Of a stretch of 64,000 nucleotides of DNA, positions 61,363-64,000 are shown piece by piece (the stretch's first letter is position 1; every line of letters starts with the position of its first letter). The stretch spans positions 194,048 to 258,047 of the forward strand of contig NZ_AXAP01000003.1 in the NCBI RefSeq assembly GCF_000472865.1. The letters run 5' to 3'. The notes under the pieces were generated by a model that made no database searches, had not been told where the DNA came from, and worked only from the letters and a program-made list of their open reading frames with translations. The translations under genes were made by a program, and so were the position numbers. This DNA comes from Bradyrhizobium elkanii WSM2783. Its GTDB lineage: Bacteria; Pseudomonadota; Alphaproteobacteria; Rhizobiales; Xanthobacteraceae.

Positions 61363-62520
61363 TAGTTGATAGTTCGAATCTCTACAGAGGAGAGTGCGAG
61401 TGGCTAATGCAGGTGAGCGAGGCCGGCCGATTGCGCCGTTAATGCTGAATCCGCAGGAGCGGGCGTACTTGGAGAGGCAAGTTCGTCGTCATCGTGTTGC
61501 CCGGTCGCTGTCTGAGCGATGCCGCGCGATCCTGCGATGTGCGGATGGCTTGCCAAGCAAGTCTGTAGCTGCGGAACTCGGCCTCCACGAACATACCGTT
61601 GGCAAGTGGCGCCGCCGATTCTTGAAGGACCGCTGTGATGGCCTGCTTGACGAGGCCCGCCCTGGCCGCCCTCGCACCATCAACGACGATCAGGTCGCTG
61701 CCGTGATCGAGCGGACGTTGCGTACGACGCCGGCCGATGCGACGCACTGGTCGATCCGCTCGATGGCTGCGGAAACCGGCTTTTCCCACACCACGATCCG
61801 CCGAATGTGGGCAGCGTTCGGCTTGCAGCCGCACCGCAGCCAGACGTTCAAGCTGTCGAGCGATCCACTGTTCGTCGACAAGGTGCGCGATATCGTCGGC
61901 CTTTACCTATCCCCGCCGAACCGAGCCCTTGTCCTCAGCATCGATGAGAAAAGCCAGATTCAGGCACTCGATCGCGAGCAACCGGTCTTGCCGATGATGC
62001 CTGGCGTACCGGAACGTCGCACGCACAGCTACGTGCGGCATGGCACGACCACGCTTTTTGCCGCGCTCGACGTCGCTTCCGGGTTTGTCATTGGCAAATG
62101 CTACAAGCGCCACCGCGCAGTCAAGTTCTTGAAGTTTTTAAAAGAAGTCGATGCCCAAGTTCCTGAAGGGCTCGATGTCCATATCGTCATGGATAATTAC
62201 GCCACCCACAAGACACCCAAGATCAAAGCGTGGCTCGCACGTCGACCTCACTATCATGTTCATTTTACGCCGACGTCCGCGTCATGGATCAATCAGGTCG
62301 AGCGCTGGTTCGCTGAACTCACCAGAAAGCAGATCCAGCGAGGTGTCCACACCTCCGTCAGGCAGCTCGAGACCGACATCCGTACCTTCATCGACCTGCA
62401 CAACAGAAACCCGAAGCCCTTCAAATGGACCAAGTCCGCAGACCAGATTCTGGCCTCGGTCAAACGCTTCTGCCATAAAGCCCAGCAGACCTTATGTGGC
62501 GAACTTTAGATTCACGTGAC
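61336..62520 (+). mobile_element. Complete IS630-type insertion sequence
   Basis: A 1185-base element bounded by imperfect terminal inverted repeats that begin GTCA. TA dinucleotides directly outside both ends (61334-61335 and 62521-62522) are the expected IS630 target duplication. It carries one intact transposase reading frame and little else, and sits inside the genomic island, next to the older attachment scar. Both ends appear intact, so it may still be mobile. Confidence 0.8.
61394..62509 (+). CDS. IS630 family transposase
   Basis: A 371-residue DDE transposase. The N-terminal helix-turn-helix region (SKSVAAELGLHEHTVGKWRR) is followed by a second DNA-binding part (SHTTIRRMWAAFGLQPH). 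The catalytic triad is D184 (LSIDEKSQ), D267 (VMDNYATHK) and E303 (NQVERWF), with the 35-residue D-to-E spacing of the family. A GTG at 61394 is used; GTG 61400 is an alternative. No frameshift is present. It moves the element by cut-and-paste at TA sites. Confidence 0.93.
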   Translation: MRVANAGERGRPIAPLMLNPQERAYLERQVRRHRVARSLSERCRAILRCADGLPSKSVAAELGLHEHTVGKWRRRFLKDRCDGLLDEARPGRPRTINDDQVAAVIERTLRTTPADATHWSIRSMAAETGFSHTTIRRMWAAFGLQPHRSQTFKLSSDPLFVDKVRDIVGLYLSPPNRALVLSIDEKSQIQALDREQPVLPMMPGVPERRTHSYVRHGTTTLFAALDVASGFVIGKCYKRHRAVKFLKFLKEVDAQVPEGLDVHIVMDNYATHKTPKIKAWLARRPHYHVHFTPTSASWINQVERWFAELTRKQIQRGVHTSVRQLETDIRTFIDLHNRNPKPFKWTKSADQILASVKRFCHKAQQTLCGEL

Positions 62521-62523
62521 TAG
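62494..62523 (-). repeat. IS630-type right terminal inverted repeat
   Basis: Minus strand CTAGTCACGTGAATCTAAAG then TTCGCCACAT, the partner of the left end at 61333. It overlaps the last codons of the transposase gene (62494-62509). Confidence 0.75.
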
Positions 62524-63111
62524 CTGGTCACCTACAAAATCGCTTAAGAAGTTTACCCATTGCAGGCGGCTGCATCGCGCACCTAGAAGGTGTCGGCCTG
62601 TTGCGTTGCAGTTCGATTCCTGCGGTCCCGCGGTTTGATTCCGATCGCATTTGCCGCCAACCAGATGCTGGAATTGTCCTGCACTTCCGGCGCCGCAATC
62701 TGTCCCTGGCCGGCGCCGAATTGGACAGACAAGTTATTGATTTCATTTGGCATTTTATGACGGCGAAATCTCGGTACCAACACGAATACCAACGTTGGCA
62801 TTCCAAGAATCTGCGCGGATTGTCAGGGCGTGGCCGGCGGTTCCAGTCGCTTCCGGCCATTTTTAGCCCACGATTTCTCATCCCAAACTAGGATTTCATA
62901 CGATATGGTGCTGACTATCGTACCCGTGAACGCGAATTGCGACATCGCGTAGCCGGTAGCAGTCGGGTTGTCTCTGAGAACTGATCCCTCGCGCCAATGG
63001 CGTACTTCGGCTTCGACCGCACGAGCGAAATCGGAGGATCGGCAGGTTATGGCGCAAACCGGACATTGGAGCCTATGACGGAGCTATGCGGAATTTTGGG
63101 TGATGAGGTGA
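62521..63111. other. Intergenic stretch between IS630 and the IS256-type transposase
   Basis: About 590 bases without a supported gene. A minus-strand frame around 62583-62750 (MPNEINNLSVQFGAGQGQIA and onward) has some coding character but is not recognised. The right end near 63050-63100 (GGACATTGGAGCCTATGACG region) should contain the IS256-type element's left end, which I cannot define without the partner end. Confidence 0.4.
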
Positions 63112-64000
63112 TCAGGCGGCGTGGTTTGCCGGCATTTGGATGACCTCGATGCCGTCGTTGAATCTGACACCTGCGATGACCTTCGGCAACTGATTTGTGC
63201 CTTTGAGCCGCCGCCAGGTCTTTGATGCGGCGATCACCAGTTTGAACACCATCAGCCTGGCGGTGGTTGGCGACAACGAGCCCTTGGTGTGCACCGTCCG
63301 GTGCCGCACGGTGGCGAACACGCTTTCGATGGGGTTGGTCGTCCGCAAGTGATCCCAATGCTCGGCAGGAAAGTCGTAGAAGGCCAGCAGGGCGTCGCGA
63401 TCCTTGACCAGACATTCGACCGCCCGGCCGTATTTGGCGCGGTATTTCTCGGCGAAAACGTCGATCGCCGCTTCGGCGGACGCCCGGTTCGGCGCCCAGT
63501 AGACCTCGCGCAGATCCTTCTTCATGGTGGCCTGCACCGAGAGCGGGACCTTGTCCAGGACGTTCACGGTCTTGTGCACCCAGCATCGCTGGTGCCTTGT
63601 GCCGGGACAGACCTCGTCGAGCGCCTTTCAGAAGCCGAGCGCGCCGTCGCCGACGGCAATTTCCGGGGCGATCTGCAACCCGCGCCGCTTGACGTCGATC
63701 AGGAGCTCACGCCAGCTCCGCGCGCTCTCCCGCACGCCGACCTGGAAGCCGATCAGTTCCTTCTTGCCTTCCGGCGTCGCGCCGATCAGCACCAGCATGC
63801 ACTCGCCGTGGTCTTCCATGCGGGCCTGCAGGAAGACGCCATCGGCCCACACATACACGTATCGTCGCGCCGACAAATCGCGCCTCTGCCAGCGCTCGTA
63901 CTCGCCTTGCCACTCCGCGGTCAGCCCGGAAATCACCGCGGGCGACAGGTTCGGTGCGTCCTTGCCCAGCAAGGCCGTCAGCGCCTCCTGGAAATCGCCG
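63112..64000 (-). pseudogene. IS256 (mutator) family transposase interrupted by a stop codon, runs off the window
   Basis: The minus strand reads through the family core: NLSPAVISGLTAEWQGEYER, YVWADGVFLQARMEDHGECM, VGDGALGF, then an in-frame TGA at 63628-63630 where Trp is expected (GFW), then KALDEVCPGTRHQRCWVHKT, the C-terminal NPIESVFATVRHRT with the catalytic Glu, and the end at 63112. The 5' part lies beyond 64000. The stop splits the catalytic domain, so it is probably inactive unless read through. Confidence 0.85.

Noticed and set aside
62601..62640. T-arm-like sequence (GCAG-TTCGATTC-CTGC) suggesting a tRNA 3' half
   Set aside because: No anticodon arm precedes it and no acceptor strand or CCA follows, unlike the site at 56784; chance is likely.
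1..64000. CRISPR array or tandem direct repeats
   Set aside because: No regularly spaced repeats of 20-40 bases with unique spacers were noticed on reading through the window.

Overview
The window looks like a chromosomal segment of a Bradyrhizobium-like alphaproteobacterium (Nitrobacteraceae). That rests on the high-GC, GC3-rich coding, long co-directional catabolic operons with ABC importers, Bradyrhizobium-style small stress proteins, and a tyrosine integrase next to a tRNA-Met 3' half. The assignment is inferred from protein character, not from a marker gene.

Layout. (1) 2-6857, + strand: a polyol uptake and catabolism operon with a binding protein, two permeases, an ATPase, an SDR polyol dehydrogenase, an FGGY ribulokinase-like kinase and a PfkB kinase. 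(2) 7269-22540, + strand: a branched-chain-type (Liv) ABC importer followed by an organic-acid/acyl-CoA pathway (two MmgE/PrpD proteins, two-domain-independent SDR, CaiB CoA transferase, enoyl-CoA hydratase, HMG-CoA-lyase-like enzyme, acyl-CoA dehydrogenase, racemase-like protein, MBL hydrolase) and closed by a LacI regulator. (3) 23173-36022: an unusual catabolic cluster. It has an AroQ-like protein lacking the lid arginine, a hydroxyacid dehydrogenase, a divergent LysR regulator, an HpaB-type flavin monooxygenase with its reductase, a RidA protein, a polyamine-type ABC importer behind a sigma54-like promoter, and DUF1028, M20, quinone oxidoreductase, GST and HbpS/GlcG proteins.

(4) 36377-46847: regulators and redox genes (a winged-helix/TPR regulator, an NmrA-like reductase, an AraC regulator, an NDH-2-like flavoprotein, an MBL hydrolase, a TPP enzyme, an orphan PLP enzyme), with a broken SDR and a truncated enolase-superfamily gene. 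(5) 47002-48646: the decayed remains of a heme-copper oxidase cluster (SCO, subunits I, III and IV), where only the small subunit IV stays intact. (6) 48724-56626: small stress and housekeeping genes (DUF4142, a membrane protein with a 24-residue partner, pyrophosphatase, isochorismatase-like, YciE/DUF892) and an IlvD/Edd dehydratase.

(7) 56784-64000: the left end of a genomic island. A tRNA-Met(CAU) 3' half serves as the attachment site, followed by a tyrosine integrase with an overlapping excisionase-like gene, a frameshifted large serine recombinase with small coupled upstream genes, an older degenerate attachment scar, a complete IS630-type element with 30-bp ends and TA flanks, and an IS256-type transposase broken by a stop codon that runs off the window. 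No rRNA, complete tRNA or CRISPR array was seen.
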